A stretch of DNA of 64,000 nucleotides from Bacillus wiedmannii (GCF_001583695.1 NZ_LOBC01000017.1:372001-436000); one strand, 5' to 3'; positions 7,771-17,003 are shown, counted from the first letter of the stretch. Notes: generated by a model not told the origin, from the sequence alone. Numbers and translations: made by a program.

Positions 7771-8832
7771 TTACAAAATAATAAGTTCTTTTGGTGATTT
7801 CGTAATTACTTCATTACCTTCACTTGTTACAATGATATCATCTTCAATACGTACGCCGCCAATACCTGGAATATAAATACCTGGTTCTACTGTTACAGCC
7901 ATTCCTGGTTCAAGTACTGTATCAGAACGGAACGCTAAACCTGGTGCTTCATGGATTTCAAGACCAATTCCATGACCAGTAGAGTGTCCAAAGTATTCAC
8001 CATATCCTTTTTCCGTTATGTAATCGCGCGTTAACGCATCCGCTTCACGGCCTGTTAAACCAGCTTTAATACCGTTCACACCACGTAATTGTGCTTCTAA
8101 AACGATATTATAAATTTCTTTCAATTTATCAGATGGTTCACCAACTGCAATCGTACGAGTAATATCAGAACAATATCCTTTGTAATAAGCGCCGAAGTCT
8201 AATGTAACGAAATCTCCTGTTTCTATCACTTTTTCAGATGCCACGCCGTGCGGTAATGCCGAACGAAGACCTGAAGCAACGATAATATCAAACGAAGAAG
8301 ATGTTGCTCCTTGTTTTCTCATGAAAAATTCAAGTTCATTTGACACTTCAATTTCAGATACTCCCGGGCGAATGAATGATAGAATATGTTCAAAGGCAGC
8401 ATCTGCAATCTGTGCAGCTTCCTTTAATATCTTAATCTCTGAATCAGTCTTTATCAAGCGTAACTTTTCTACAAGCCCAGAAGTTGGGATAAATTCAGCA
8501 TCGATTACTTCTTTATGCGCTGAATAAGAACTATATGTAAGAGTATCTTGCTCAAAGCCAAGCTTTTGAATTCCCAGTTCCTTCACTTGCTTTGCAACTT
8601 CATCAATGATTAATCCTGCATGCTGTACAATCTCGTATCCAACCGCTTGTTTACTAGCCTGCTCTACATAACGGAAATCTGTAATAAATTGAGCACGATT
8701 TTTCGAAATCAGTACAACACCAGCTGTTCCTGTGAAGTTAGCCATATATCTACGACTATGTTCATTTGTTAACAAAATACCGTCAATACCAGCCTCATCA
8801 AATGCACTTCTTACTCTTTCGATTTTCTCCAT
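7771..8832 (-). CDS. yqhT: M24 family Xaa-Pro peptidase (YqhT)
   Basis: Metallopeptidase that removes residues next to proline from peptides. The N-terminal creatinase-type domain spans about 1-125 and the pita-bread catalytic domain about 132-353. Metal-binding signatures are visible: the two aspartates of VTLDFGAYYKGYCSDITR, the histidine of HSTGHGIGLEIHEAP, and glutamates in VTVEPGIYI and VRIEDDI. Length is normal at 353. It sits 4 bp after aroQ and 21 bp before efp. Aminopeptidase P and prolidase activities cannot be told apart from sequence. Confidence 0.93.
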   Translation of the reverse strand: MEKIERVRSAFDEAGIDGILLTNEHSRRYMANFTGTAGVVLISKNRAQFITDFRYVEQASKQAVGYEIVQHAGLIIDEVAKQVKELGIQKLGFEQDTLTYSSYSAHKEVIDAEFIPTSGLVEKLRLIKTDSEIKILKEAAQIADAAFEHILSFIRPGVSEIEVSNELEFFMRKQGATSSSFDIIVASGLRSALPHGVASEKVIETGDFVTLDFGAYYKGYCSDITRTIAVGEPSDKLKEIYNIVLEAQLRGVNGIKAGLTGREADALTRDYITEKGYGEYFGHSTGHGIGLEIHEAPGLAFRSDTVLEPGMAVTVEPGIYIPGIGGVRIEDDIIVTSEGNEVITKSPKELIIL

Positions 8833-8836
8833 TACT

Positions 8837-9277
8837 TTATGCCTCCCTCAATTTCTCCATTAATGCAAATAACGCTAACTTATAGCCATAAAAACCAAAT
8901 CCAACAATTTGTCCCGCACAAACAGCTGCCGTCACAGATTCATGACGGAACGACTCACGCTGATGAATGTTAGAAATATGTACTTCAATAACAGGAATCG
9001 AAATGCTCGCAATTGCATCTCGAATCGCATAGCTATAATGCGTAAATGCTCCAGGATTTAAAATGATCCCTTCATATATATCTTCCGCCTCATGAATACG
9101 ATCGATAATCGCACCTTCATGATTCGATTGGAAACATTCTAACTCCACTCCCATTGTTTCTGCTTCTTGCTTCATATCTGCTTCAAGTGTCGCTAGCGTG
9201 CCCTTTCCATATACATTTACCTCCCTGACACCGAGGCGATTTAGGTTAGGACCGTTTACGAGGAGTACCTTTTTCAT
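8837..9277 (-). CDS. aroQ: type II 3-dehydroquinate dehydratase
   Basis: Third step of the shikimate pathway: dehydroquinate to dehydroshikimate. The 146 residues are normal for the small dodecameric type II enzyme. Signature segments are GPNLNRLGVRE near the start (with the lid and tyrosine region), NPGAFTHYSYAIRDAI, and VIEVHISNIHQRE with the catalytic histidine. The start ATG at 9277 has AAGGAG upstream; a 13-residue extension to 9316 is not supported. It corresponds to yqhS of B. subtilis. Confidence 0.96.
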   Translation of the reverse strand: MKKVLLVNGPNLNRLGVREVNVYGKGTLATLEADMKQEAETMGVELECFQSNHEGAIIDRIHEAEDIYEGIILNPGAFTHYSYAIRDAIASISIPVIEVHISNIHQRESFRHESVTAAVCAGQIVGFGFYGYKLALFALMEKLREA

Positions 9278-9329
9278 ATGTTTCAAACTCCTTAATATTA
9301 AATATCTATATAACATTTTAACATAGGAG

Positions 9330-9818
9330 TCACTTATTTGAATAGTTTGTCTTCTCTTCCCCTTCTCGCTCAGCTTTATTCGTATTTACTGCGTAGGAAA
9401 CAGAGTATGCTATAAACACACCATACAATATAAAAATACATACCGTCGTCACAATTGTTTCTTTCGGTAAATGGAGTGCACTTTTAATGGCAGGCGCTAT
9501 TAATCCCATTCCGAAAAATAGTAACGCCCACCAAAATAGCCCATAAATCATCCCTGGAATAATTCCTTCAAACTTTGCCAAAAACGCTTTATACAAAAAG
9601 GCAATTAAAATCGAAAGTAGTCCCATACAAACAATTCCTGACACATTGCCCCATACCCCTTCTTTCCAGCTTCCAAAGGCAAATGGTAAAAGTAAATAGT
9701 TCGGTCCTGCTTCCGTAAATGAAAATATATGAAGGAAATACCATATCCCTCCCCAAAAGATTCCACCAAATAAACCAATTTGTACAAAATTCCTTGTTCC
9801 TAATTGTTCTTGACTCAC
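9330..9818 (-). CDS. yqhR: YqhR family membrane protein
   Basis: A 162-residue integral membrane protein with four hydrophobic segments (about 14-33, 55-78, 87-110, 126-147), matching YqhR in the same position in B. subtilis. I choose the GTG at 9818 because GGAGGTG lies 5-6 bases before it; a TTG at 9836 upstream overlaps that site. Function unknown. Confidence 0.82.
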   Translation of the reverse strand: MSQEQLGTRNFVQIGLFGGIFWGGIWYFLHIFSFTEAGPNYLLLPFAFGSWKEGVWGNVSGIVCMGLLSILIAFLYKAFLAKFEGIIPGMIYGLFWWALLFFGMGLIAPAIKSALHLPKETIVTTVCIFILYGVFIAYSVSYAVNTNKAEREGEEKTNYSNK

Positions 9819-10062
9819 ATCGACACCTCCGCTCAATAGTATGCCCGAAACTATTTTGAACCATGTTTAAATACTGCGAAATTTGTCTATAAAAAGAATA
9901 AGAAATGTCCGACTCTCGTAACATTTTTCCTTGTCATATACTTGTATTTGTCGATAAAATAAAGGAAACTCGGTGATTGTCTTATTTCAAAATGACAGAA
10001 CCCAGTATGACAATTGCCTCTTTTTCTACATAAGAGAGAAACAAATACAGGTTGGTGTTAAC

Positions 10063-10983
10063 ATGGCAGAAGAGTCAAAACAAATATATGGCGGGCAAGC
10101 AGTCATAGAAGGAGTTATGTTTGGCGGTAGAGAATATACTGTTACAGCGGTTCGTCGTAAAGATAAATCGATTGAATTTTATCGATTACCACGCGTTCGT
10201 AATAAAGCATTATCTATCCTGAAAAAAATTCCATTTTTACGAGGGATTGCCGCTATTGTGGATGCAAGTGCGAATGGAGCAAAACATTTAAACTTTGCTT
10301 CAGAACGATTTGATGTCCACCCAGAAGAAGACGAACAAATTGCAAATAACAAAGAAGAACAATCGAAATTAACGATGGTATTAGGAGTTGCAGCAGTTGG
10401 CGTTTTATCTTTCATATTCGGTAAAGTCATTTTCACAGCAGTTCCTGCACTACTAGCTGAATTAACGAGACCAATTTTCCCTTCTCATACAGGGCAAATC
10501 ATTGTCGAAAGTGTCATTAAGCTCATGCTATTATTGAGCTATATATACTTTATTTCTTTAACCCCACTTATTAAGCGGGTATTTCAGTACCATGGTGCGG
10601 AGCATAAAGTAATTAATGCCTATGAGAATAATCTTCCAATGACTGTAGAAAATGTGCAAAAACAAACTCGCCTTCATTATCGCTGCGGCAGTAGCTTTAT
10701 TATATTTACAGTCATTATTGGAATGTTTGTTTATTTCCTTGTCCCTACAGATCCACTTTGGGCCAGAGTCGTAAACCGAATTTTATTAATTCCAGTCGTT
10801 CTCGGCATTTCTTTTGAAGTGTTACAATTTACAAATCGATTACGCGATATTCCAGTATTACGCATACTTGGATATCCCGGATTATGGCTGCAACTATTAA
10901 CAACGAAAGAACCAACAGATGATCAAGTGGAAGTAGCCATTGCATCGTTTGAAGAATTATTACGTTTAGAAAACAAACAATAA
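10063..10983 (+). CDS. yqhQ: YqhQ family membrane protein (DUF1385)
   Basis: A 306-residue protein with the conserved N-terminal IYGGQAVIEGVMFGG segment, the family signature YHGAEHKVINAYE in the middle, RLHYRCGSSF, and five or so hydrophobic segments. The family is widespread in Gram-positives but uncharacterised. The ATG at 10063 aligns with the conserved N-terminus; the ribosome site is weak (GGTTGGTG), and a longer open frame begins at 9973 without conserved sequence. Confidence 0.9.
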   Translation: MAEESKQIYGGQAVIEGVMFGGREYTVTAVRRKDKSIEFYRLPRVRNKALSILKKIPFLRGIAAIVDASANGAKHLNFASERFDVHPEEDEQIANNKEEQSKLTMVLGVAAVGVLSFIFGKVIFTAVPALLAELTRPIFPSHTGQIIVESVIKLMLLLSYIYFISLTPLIKRVFQYHGAEHKVINAYENNLPMTVENVQKQTRLHYRCGSSFIIFTVIIGMFVYFLVPTDPLWARVVNRILLIPVVLGISFEVLQFTNRLRDIPVLRILGYPGLWLQLLTTKEPTDDQVEVAIASFEELLRLENKQ

Positions 10984-11062
10984 TTATTTAAAATTGGTGT
11001 TCAACTCCTTTCCTCATCGTTAATATACTAATTTTAATATATGTTTTTAGGAGGTGTCCCTT

Positions 11063-11464
11063 ATGAACGGTCGTTCGTTTACATTCGCTATAGTTATGCT
11101 TATTATCGGATTAGCAATATTCGGCCTTGTTTCATCTGTCATTACAAATCCAATGGGTGTATTAAGAAATATCGGGTACATGTTACTTGTTGTCGGTATC
11201 TTTTATTTGCTATACAAGATGTTTACAAATTCTAGTGGTTCTGCAAATTCGCAAAGCTCTTATAAGCGTGCAGCGAAACAATCGAACCGCAAACATGGGA
11301 AACAAAATGTAGCACCCCTAAGCAATTCTTTCTTGAAATCAAACGCTTCTAATGACAAAGGTAAGAAAGGCGCTCCTTCCACTTTGAAGCGAAAGAGAAA
11401 ACAATCCCATTTAACTGTCATTGAAGGCAAAAAAAACAAAAAGAAAGACCGTGCTTCCTTTTAG
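11063..11464 (+). CDS. yqhP: YqhP / SA1362 family membrane protein
   Basis: A 133-residue protein with two membrane segments (about 6-25 and 35-54) followed by a long basic, Ser/Lys/Asn-rich tail rich in KK and KR pairs, the layout of YqhP/SA1362 proteins. GGAGGTG lies 7 bases before the ATG at 11063; the GTG at 11054 is inside that site. The stop overlaps the convergent HAD gene by 4 bp and a shared terminator follows. Function unknown. Confidence 0.85.
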   Translation: MNGRSFTFAIVMLIIGLAIFGLVSSVITNPMGVLRNIGYMLLVVGIFYLLYKMFTNSSGSANSQSSYKRAAKQSNRKHGKQNVAPLSNSFLKSNASNDKGKKGAPSTLKRKRKQSHLTVIEGKKNKKKDRASF

Positions 11465-11481
11465 GAAATACGGTCTTTTTT
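11444..11481. terminator. shared terminator, yqhP and HAD gene
   Basis: A stem AAAGACCGT/ACGGTCTTT with T-run, overlapping the ends of both convergent genes. Confidence 0.75.
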
Positions 11482-12123
11482 TATATTTTGTAGTACTTCT
11501 TTCAAACTTTTAACTTTCATACTTTCAATTCGAAGATGATGATTTTCAAATGGTAAATTCCGTGTCACATCATTAGGTACAACAACGCACTTTAATCCTG
11601 CTGCAATCGCTGCTTTTAATCCGTTTAACGAGTCTTCAAATACAACAGCTTCAGACGGATCAATCCCTAAATCTTCTATCGCAATTCGATAAAGTGCTGG
11701 ATCCGGTTTTACCTTCTCAACATCCTCCCTTGTTTTAATGACTTCAAAATAATCTCGAATTTGTAGCTCTTCCAAAAAAGAAGTAACCCATTCTCTAGAT
11801 GAACTGGAAGCTAATGCGATTTTCAATCCCATTTCTTTCGCTTCCTCTAAATATTCTTTTACCCCGTCACGAGCTTCTGGTATTTTCATTTTCTCTTTAT
11901 GTAAAGTTTTCACTTTTTCTTTTAATGCATCCTTGTTAAACTTCTCTTTTAATTGCTCATTTAAATATGCATATAGTACATCATCTGTCGTTCCAATACA
12001 TTTTGCAAATTCCTCTAAAGGTAACTCCCCACCGTACTCACGAACGGCGTCTCTGAAAGAGTGGAACCATATTGTTTCTGTGTCCACAATTAATCCATCA
12101 AAATCAAAAATAATTGCTTTCAT
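11461..12123 (-). CDS. HAD family hydrolase, beta-phosphoglucomutase-like (YhcW type)
   Basis: A HAD superfamily phosphatase or mutase. Motif I is FDFDGLIVDTE (residues 6-16) with the nucleophile Asp. A helical cap follows (about 17-85), then motif II ALASSSS, motif III lysine in VKPDPALY, and motif IV VFEDSLNGLKAA. The 220 residues are typical of subclass IA enzymes. The GDxxxxLxxA-type endings do not fix the substrate; a sugar phosphate is likely. In B. subtilis this slot between yqhP and mntR holds yqhO instead. Confidence 0.88.
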   Translation of the reverse strand: MKAIIFDFDGLIVDTETIWFHSFRDAVREYGGELPLEEFAKCIGTTDDVLYAYLNEQLKEKFNKDALKEKVKTLHKEKMKIPEARDGVKEYLEEAKEMGLKIALASSSSREWVTSFLEELQIRDYFEVIKTREDVEKVKPDPALYRIAIEDLGIDPSEAVVFEDSLNGLKAAIAAGLKCVVVPNDVTRNLPFENHHLRIESMKVKSLKEVLQNIKKDRIS

Positions 12124-12146
12124 AATTTCCCCATCCTTTTCGGTTG

Positions 12147-12173
12147 AAATAAAAAAGGAAACGACATACGTTC
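12147..12173 (-). terminator. weak terminator after mntR
   Basis: Short imperfect arms GGAAACG and CGTTCC, with a T-run on the minus strand. Confidence 0.4.
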
Positions 12174-12177
12174 CCCC

Positions 12178-12702
<525 letters not shown>

Positions 12703-12720
12703 CTAAATATTTAAAAGAAA

Positions 12721-12750
12721 AAAGAACTTGCATTCCAATACAAGTTCTTT
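12721..12750 (-). terminator. terminator after splB
   Basis: A hairpin AAAGAACTTG/CAAGTTCTTT directly after the splB stop codon, with T-rich tail on the minus strand. Confidence 0.8.
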
Positions 12751-13776
12751 TCATGTAAAATATTGAATTTCTGCGTTAGGAAAAAAGTGATGAATATATC
12801 CTCTAATCGTTTCTTCCAATACTTCTGCATCATCTTTTTTATATACGTATTTCCCGATGCCATATCGTCCCCATTTATATTTGCGCTTCTCTTCATCCAT
12901 TTCAAGCTTCGTATTCGGATAACGCTCTTGAATGACTTTTTTTGCTGGTTTTGTAAAGCGATGTTGAATTAATTCAAATGTTAAATTCGGTATCGACAAA
13001 TCTTTTAGCGCATTGTACAGTCGCTCAAATAGTTCACGGTATCCTTCTTCCCATCCTTCATGCATATAAAGTGGCGCAACTATAAACCCAAGTGGATAAC
13101 CCGCACCTGCTACTTTACGAGCTGCTTCAATTCGTTCTTCAAAAGGTGATGTCCCCGGCTCAAAATTTTTGATTACATACCGTGAATTAATACTAAATCG
13201 AAAACGAGTTTTCCCATTATGTTTTGCATCTAATAAATGATCAACGTGCGAATATTTCGTAACGAAACGTAAACGCCCATGCTCACTTTCTCCAATGAAT
13301 TCAATCGCCCGCTTTAATGCATGTGTTAAATGATCAATTCCAACAATATCTGATGTACAAGCCGCTTCAAACCTTGTTATTTCTGGTGCTCTTTCATACA
13401 TATACTGCTTTGCCTTCTCAAATATTTCATCAAGATTGACATACACGCGAACGTAAGGCTTACTCCCAAGTGTCGTTTGCAAATAGCAATAATGACAATG
13501 TCCCATACACCCCGTTGCGAGCGGGATTGCATATTCAGCTGACGGTTTTGACGTATCAAACTTTAATGTTTTCCTCACCCCAACGACAAGTGTTGCCTTT
13601 GCATTACGATACTTTTGCAAGTCATTTTCACCTGGCAAATTTCTAATTTGATTATGGGATGTCGTTTCACGAATTTCTAATCCCATCTTCGTAAACTTCT
13701 CATACAGCTCTTTTCCAAGCGGATATTCGAGTGCCTTCGGTTCAAAGTAAACGAGTTTTGGCATAAATGGTTTCAT
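12751..13776 (-). CDS. splB: spore photoproduct lyase
   Basis: Radical SAM enzyme that reverts the thymine dimer made by UV in spores back to two thymines. The protein has 341 residues. The Cx3Cx2C cluster motif CMGHCHYC places the iron-sulfur ligands at C90, C94 and C97, and the H-atom donor cysteine corresponds to C140 (EAACTSD). GAGGAGGG lies before the ATG at 13776. The gene stands alone; splA is not adjacent, unlike B. subtilis. Confidence 0.95.
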   Translation of the reverse strand: MKPFMPKLVYFEPKALEYPLGKELYEKFTKMGLEIRETTSHNQIRNLPGENDLQKYRNAKATLVVGVRKTLKFDTSKPSAEYAIPLATGCMGHCHYCYLQTTLGSKPYVRVYVNLDEIFEKAKQYMYERAPEITRFEAACTSDIVGIDHLTHALKRAIEFIGESEHGRLRFVTKYSHVDHLLDAKHNGKTRFRFSINSRYVIKNFEPGTSPFEERIEAARKVAGAGYPLGFIVAPLYMHEGWEEGYRELFERLYNALKDLSIPNLTFELIQHRFTKPAKKVIQERYPNTKLEMDEEKRKYKWGRYGIGKYVYKKDDAEVLEETIRGYIHHFFPNAEIQYFT

Positions 13777-13794
13777 ATACTTCCCTCCTCTCGT

Positions 13795-13822
13795 TAGTAT
13801 GGGAAACGATGAAAAATTAACA
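13795..13822 (-). promoter_or_regulatory. possible SigmaG promoter of splB
   Basis: On the minus strand CATACTA (13795-13801) fits the SigmaG -10 consensus CATNHTA, about 20 bp upstream of the splB ribosome site. The -35 region is weak (TGTTAA, 13817-13822). In B. subtilis spl genes are SigmaG-dependent. Confidence 0.4.
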
Positions 13823-13842
13823 CTCATTAAAGTTTTCCACTT

Positions 13843-13867
13843 CAGTAACTTGCGTTGCAAGTTACTG
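13843..13867. promoter_or_regulatory. PadR operator 1
   Basis: A perfect inverted repeat with 11-bp arms, cagtaacttgc-gtt-gcaagttactg. It contains the probable -35 (TTGCGT, 13850-13855) of the padR promoter, whose -10 is TATAAT at 13873-13878 with a 17-bp spacer. A bound repressor would block RNA polymerase. Confidence 0.7.
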
Positions 13868-13890
13868 AATGTTATAATTTGGATAACAGC

Positions 13891-13911
13891 TACCTTGCAA
13901 CGCAAGTTACC
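13891..13911. promoter_or_regulatory. PadR operator 2
   Basis: A second, imperfect copy of the same site, taccttgc-aac-gcaagtta, carrying the core cttgc/gcaag just downstream of the -10. Two half-matching operators flank the promoter, as expected for autoregulation. Confidence 0.6.
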
Positions 13912-13932
13912 TGAGTGAAAGGTGGTGAAATC

Positions 13933-14250
13933 ATGCACAGCCAAATGTTAAAAGGTGTGCTCGAAGGTTGCATCCTATACATCATTTCACAAGAAGAAGT
14001 GTACGGATATGAACTGAGTACAAAATTAAATAAACAAGGATTTACATTCGTAAGCGAAGGAAGCATATATCCGTTATTGTTACGTATGCAAAAAGAAAAA
14101 TTGATTGAAGGAACATTAAAAGCCTCCTCACTCGGTCCAAAGCGAAAATATTATCACGTAACCGCTAAAGGATTAGAACAACTTGAAGAATTTAAACAAA
14201 GCTGGGGAATGGTTTCAACTACGGTGAACAATTTATTACAAGGGGAGTGA
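13933..14250 (+). CDS. PadR family transcriptional regulator
   Basis: A 105-residue winged-helix repressor of the short PadR class. The N-terminus MLKGVLEGCILYIISQEEVYGYEL, the recognition-helix region GSIYPLLLRMQKEKLI and the wing GPKRKYYHVTAKG are typical. The start is the ATG at 13933 after AAAGGTGGTG. It is divergent from splB and coupled to the following membrane protein gene (6 bp gap). Flanking inverted repeats suggest autorepression. The inducer is unknown. Confidence 0.92.
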   Translation: MHSQMLKGVLEGCILYIISQEEVYGYELSTKLNKQGFTFVSEGSIYPLLLRMQKEKLIEGTLKASSLGPKRKYYHVTAKGLEQLEEFKQSWGMVSTTVNNLLQGE

Positions 14251-14255
14251 TAGGG

Positions 14256-14927
14256 ATGAATGCACAAGACATGATTGAATTGAATAATAAAAAACGTGAG
14301 CTTCTAACTTCCGAAAATGAAACCGCTTATGGCGATATGCTAGTATATCTTCGATTATCTAATGTACCCGAACATCAAGTAGAAGAACTTTTATTAGAAA
14401 TATTAGACCACCTTATCGAAGCACAAGCAGAAAATAAAAATGCTTATGACATTTTTGGAAATGATTTACGCTCTTATTGCGATGAACTTATATCAGCTTT
14501 GCCTGTCCAAACAAAATTAGAAAAAACTTCTTTAATCGGTTTTGTTATTAGCTTACTTCTTGCTATACAGTTTGGAATGGATGCCCTTGCTTCTCTTTTC
14601 ATTTTCCTGTTTGAAAAAGATACCGATATAATAAGCCCACCTTTTAGCATCCCTGGAACTACTTTGTCTGTTTCACTAATTGTACTAGGAGTACTACTTA
14701 TTTTATATTTATTAAAGCGTTACTCCTTTGATCAAAAAATAAATTGGAAAAGACGAATTCTATTCGGGCTCGCTTTTGCTACTCCATTTTGTTCAGCTAT
14801 ATTCGTAAATATTTATTTTAGAAAACAACCTTACCTCATTTATCATCTAACCTTTTGGCAAAACGCCTTAATCGCTATCTTATTTTTTGTTTTATATAAA
14901 TTACTATACAAAAAATCAAATTTTTAA
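14256..14927 (+). CDS. PadR-linked membrane protein (DUF1129-like)
   Basis: A 223-residue protein. A helical cytoplasmic N-terminal part (about 1-85) is followed by four hydrophobic segments (about 90-115, 128-150, 163-182, 194-215). Such two-domain proteins commonly sit behind PadR or other small regulators and resemble DUF1129 members, though I cannot confirm the family. The start ATG at 14256 follows AGGGGAG. No transport motif is visible; the pair may sense an envelope signal. Confidence 0.75.
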   Translation: MNAQDMIELNNKKRELLTSENETAYGDMLVYLRLSNVPEHQVEELLLEILDHLIEAQAENKNAYDIFGNDLRSYCDELISALPVQTKLEKTSLIGFVISLLLAIQFGMDALASLFIFLFEKDTDIISPPFSIPGTTLSVSLIVLGVLLILYLLKRYSFDQKINWKRRILFGLAFATPFCSAIFVNIYFRKQPYLIYHLTFWQNALIAILFFVLYKLLYKKSNF

Positions 14928-14950
14928 CAGCCTTTCAAAAGGCTGTTTTT
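14926..14950 (+). terminator. terminator of the padR operon
   Basis: A hairpin aacagcctttcaaaaggctg followed by a T-run, starting at the stop codon. Confidence 0.85.
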
Positions 14951-15024
14951 CTTCTGTCTAATTTTACAAATTGAAAAATTTCATAAAGAAAATAAGAAAA
15001 ATGCAAAATAATTAAAGTTAATTG

Positions 15025-15054
15025 TTGACGTGATGCTTTTATTATCGGTATCAT
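15025..15054 (+). promoter_or_regulatory. possible SigmaA promoter of the proline-rich protein gene
   Basis: TTGACG (15025-15030) and TATCAT (15049-15054) are separated by 18 bp, about 70 bp before the start codon. Confidence 0.4.
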
Positions 15055-15127
15055 AAATCTTCGTGAGCAATTATTTTTCGTTATACGATTTTTTTATTAT
15101 TACTGAATTTTTGAGAGGAGAAATTAA

Positions 15128-15967
15128 ATGTCAGTTAAGAAGAAAACGCAAGTACGCACCGGCAAAATGGTACGTGAACTAATGTTAGCAGACGAAGATG
15201 TAAATGCTTCGCTAATTATGGTATATAGTGAAAACGGTGTAAACGCAGAAATTAAAATCGAGGGCTTAACGCCGAAATGTAACGAAGAATTATTTTTGAG
15301 CGGAAACGTGGATTGGAACAAGAGTGTTATTTATAAAATTGTTGATTTCACTGGGAACGCTGAAGTTGGTAAAGTTACATTAACAGCGATGAACAAAAAT
15401 AATGTTTCTCTAGAAGTTGAACGCGTTATGTGGAGCAAAGAAAATAAAGAAGCTGCTGAGCAAGAAGAAACTGTTGTAGAAGCTACTCCGAAAAAAGAAG
15501 TAGTTGTAGAAGCTCCAAAAGCAGTTACACCTGCTCCAAAACCTGTTACGCGAGTAGAAACACCTGCAGCATCTAAACCTACTCCGGTACCGACACCGAA
15601 GCCAGTAAGTGTAGAAGCAGCCGTGGAACTATCTACTCCAGCACCTGTGAAAAAAGCAGCACCAACTCCAGTTACAAAGCAAGAGACAGCACCGGTCGCT
15701 CCTGCAAAACCGAAGCAACCTGCTTTGACTGAAACAAATACAAAACTACAAGAAAATTATGTTAAACTTGTGAAAAAGACAATTGAAGTTTGTCAAGATT
15801 ACGAGCTTGGCATCGACATAGATGATTCTATTGAAAGCTTAAAAAAAGAACTACAAAGCCAAGGTATTAGCGTTACATTTGACAAAGAAATTATGGACGT
15901 TGTAAATCGCCTTCGTTCTTTACAAGATAAAGGAATCAAAGTAGAAAAAGTACTTAATTTACTATAA
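15128..15967 (+). CDS. orphan protein with proline-rich linker
   Basis: A 279-residue protein I do not recognise. The N-terminal part (about 1-105) looks like a compact beta-rich domain. A linker of about 115-200 is built almost only of Pro, Ala, Thr, Val and Lys, with PKP and PTP repeats. The C-terminal part (about 200-279) is charged and helical. There is no signal peptide or membrane segment, so it is probably cytoplasmic. GAGAGGAG precedes the ATG. It is a single gene between two terminators. The EF-P gene nearby would be relevant to translating such a linker, but that link is only a thought. Confidence 0.8.
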   Translation: MSVKKKTQVRTGKMVRELMLADEDVNASLIMVYSENGVNAEIKIEGLTPKCNEELFLSGNVDWNKSVIYKIVDFTGNAEVGKVTLTAMNKNNVSLEVERVMWSKENKEAAEQEETVVEATPKKEVVVEAPKAVTPAPKPVTRVETPAASKPTPVPTPKPVSVEAAVELSTPAPVKKAAPTPVTKQETAPVAPAKPKQPALTETNTKLQENYVKLVKKTIEVCQDYELGIDIDDSIESLKKELQSQGISVTFDKEIMDVVNRLRSLQDKGIKVEKVLNLL

Positions 15968-15969
15968 AA

Positions 15970-16003
15970 AAAATAAGAGGTGGCAATTGCCACCTCTTAT
16001 TTT
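15970..16003. terminator. bidirectional terminator, proline-rich protein gene and lipM
   Basis: A near-perfect palindrome, aataagaggtggcaa/ttgccacctctta, with A-run and T-run. Confidence 0.9.
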
Positions 16004-16833
16004 TTATAATTCCATTCCTTACTTTCATACTTCTCTTTTGCTAATGTTTGGACTTCATGTAACTGTTCTTCTGTTAATTCATACGGAACAAGCTCTACAT
16101 CTAATCCTTTTTCAAACCCAACCTCAAACGCTTTAATTAACTGCTCGATTGTAAACGTGCGGTCTGTTAATTCATTAATGGCTACCGCTTTAGAAGAGAA
16201 CATACTCTTCATACGCTCTTTTACACGTTCACTCGGGAATAAAAACAGATCGTATAATTCATCTAAATCTATTTCTAACGGAATCGAGCCGTGCTGTAAA
16301 ATCACACCTTTTTGACGTGTTTGAGCACTACCTGCGATTTTTCTTCCTTCTACTACAATTTCATACCAAGATGGTGCATCAAAGCATACGCCTGAACGTG
16401 GATTTTTTAAATTTTCACGGTCTGCTTCTGTTTTTGGAACTGCATAATACGCTTCTAATCCTAATGCCTTAAAACCGTCTAATAAACCTTGCGAAATAAT
16501 ACGATACGCTTCTGTAACTGTTTTTGGCATATTTGGATGATCTTCAGACACAATAACACTGTACGTTAATTCTTTATCATGTAGTACACCCCTGCCGCCT
16601 GTTTGACGACGAACGAATCCATATTTCTTTTCGTTAACTACATCCATGTTAATATCTTTTTCAACACGCTGGAAATACCCAACTGTTAATGTTGGTACTT
16701 CCCATTCATAAAAACGAATGGTTGGTGGCATTTTCTTTTCACTTTGCCAATTTAATAAACATTCATCTAACGCCATATTAAATGCCGGTGAACATTGACC
16801 AGAGTTAATATAACACCATTTTTCTTTTCCCAT
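15997..16833 (-). CDS. lipM: octanoyl-[GcvH] protein octanoyltransferase LipM
   Basis: Moves octanoate from acyl carrier protein to GcvH in lipoate synthesis. The 278 residues and [19 protein letters not shown] match the lipoate ligase fold. The catalytic cysteine falls at position 150 ([11 protein letters not shown]), as in B. subtilis LipM, and the lysine of GRKIAGSAQ is present. The start ATG at 16833 has GAGGTG upstream. Its product would feed the lipoylated glycine cleavage H protein; the other gcv genes lie 9 kb away. Confidence 0.93.
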   Translation of the reverse strand: MGKEKWCYINSGQCSPAFNMALDECLLNWQSEKKMPPTIRFYEWEVPTLTVGYFQRVEKDINMDVVNEKKYGFVRRQTGGRGVLHDKELTYSVIVSEDHPNMPKTVTEAYRIISQGLLDGFKALGLEAYYAVPKTEADRENLKNPRSGVCFDAPSWYEIVVEGRKIAGSAQTRQKGVILQHGSIPLEIDLDELYDLFLFPSERVKERMKSMFSSKAVAINELTDRTFTIEQLIKAFEVGFEKGLDVELVPYELTEEQLHEVQTLAKEKYESKEWNYKK

Positions 16834-16921
16834 CCTGCACCTCATATAACCAATTATTTTTCACATTCTCTAGTCTACCAAATTCGACAAAATTTGTGAA
16901 AGAATACGAAATTTCTTCTTA

Positions 16922-16965
16922 TATGCAAATGAATCTGTTGCATAAATACATACGGGCATTATAAT
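16922..16965 (+). promoter_or_regulatory. yqhL promoter with inverted repeat
   Basis: TATGCAA (16922-16928) and TTGCATA (16938-16944) form an inverted repeat. The right arm overlaps a -35 (TTGCAT), with TATAAT at 16960-16965 and a 16-bp spacer. It may be a regulator site. Confidence 0.4.
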
Positions 16966-17003
16966 ATTGAAAGTAGGATAAGAAAAAAGGGAGCGATAGA
17001 ACC

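Noticed and set aside
13777-13944. 56-residue extension of spore photoproduct lyase
   Set aside because: It crosses the PadR operators and splB promoter; the conserved protein starts at 13776.
15541-15730. Proline-rich stretch as a collagen-like or cell-wall-spanning repeat
   Set aside because: No Gly-X-Y period, no signal peptide and no LPXTG or other wall anchor.
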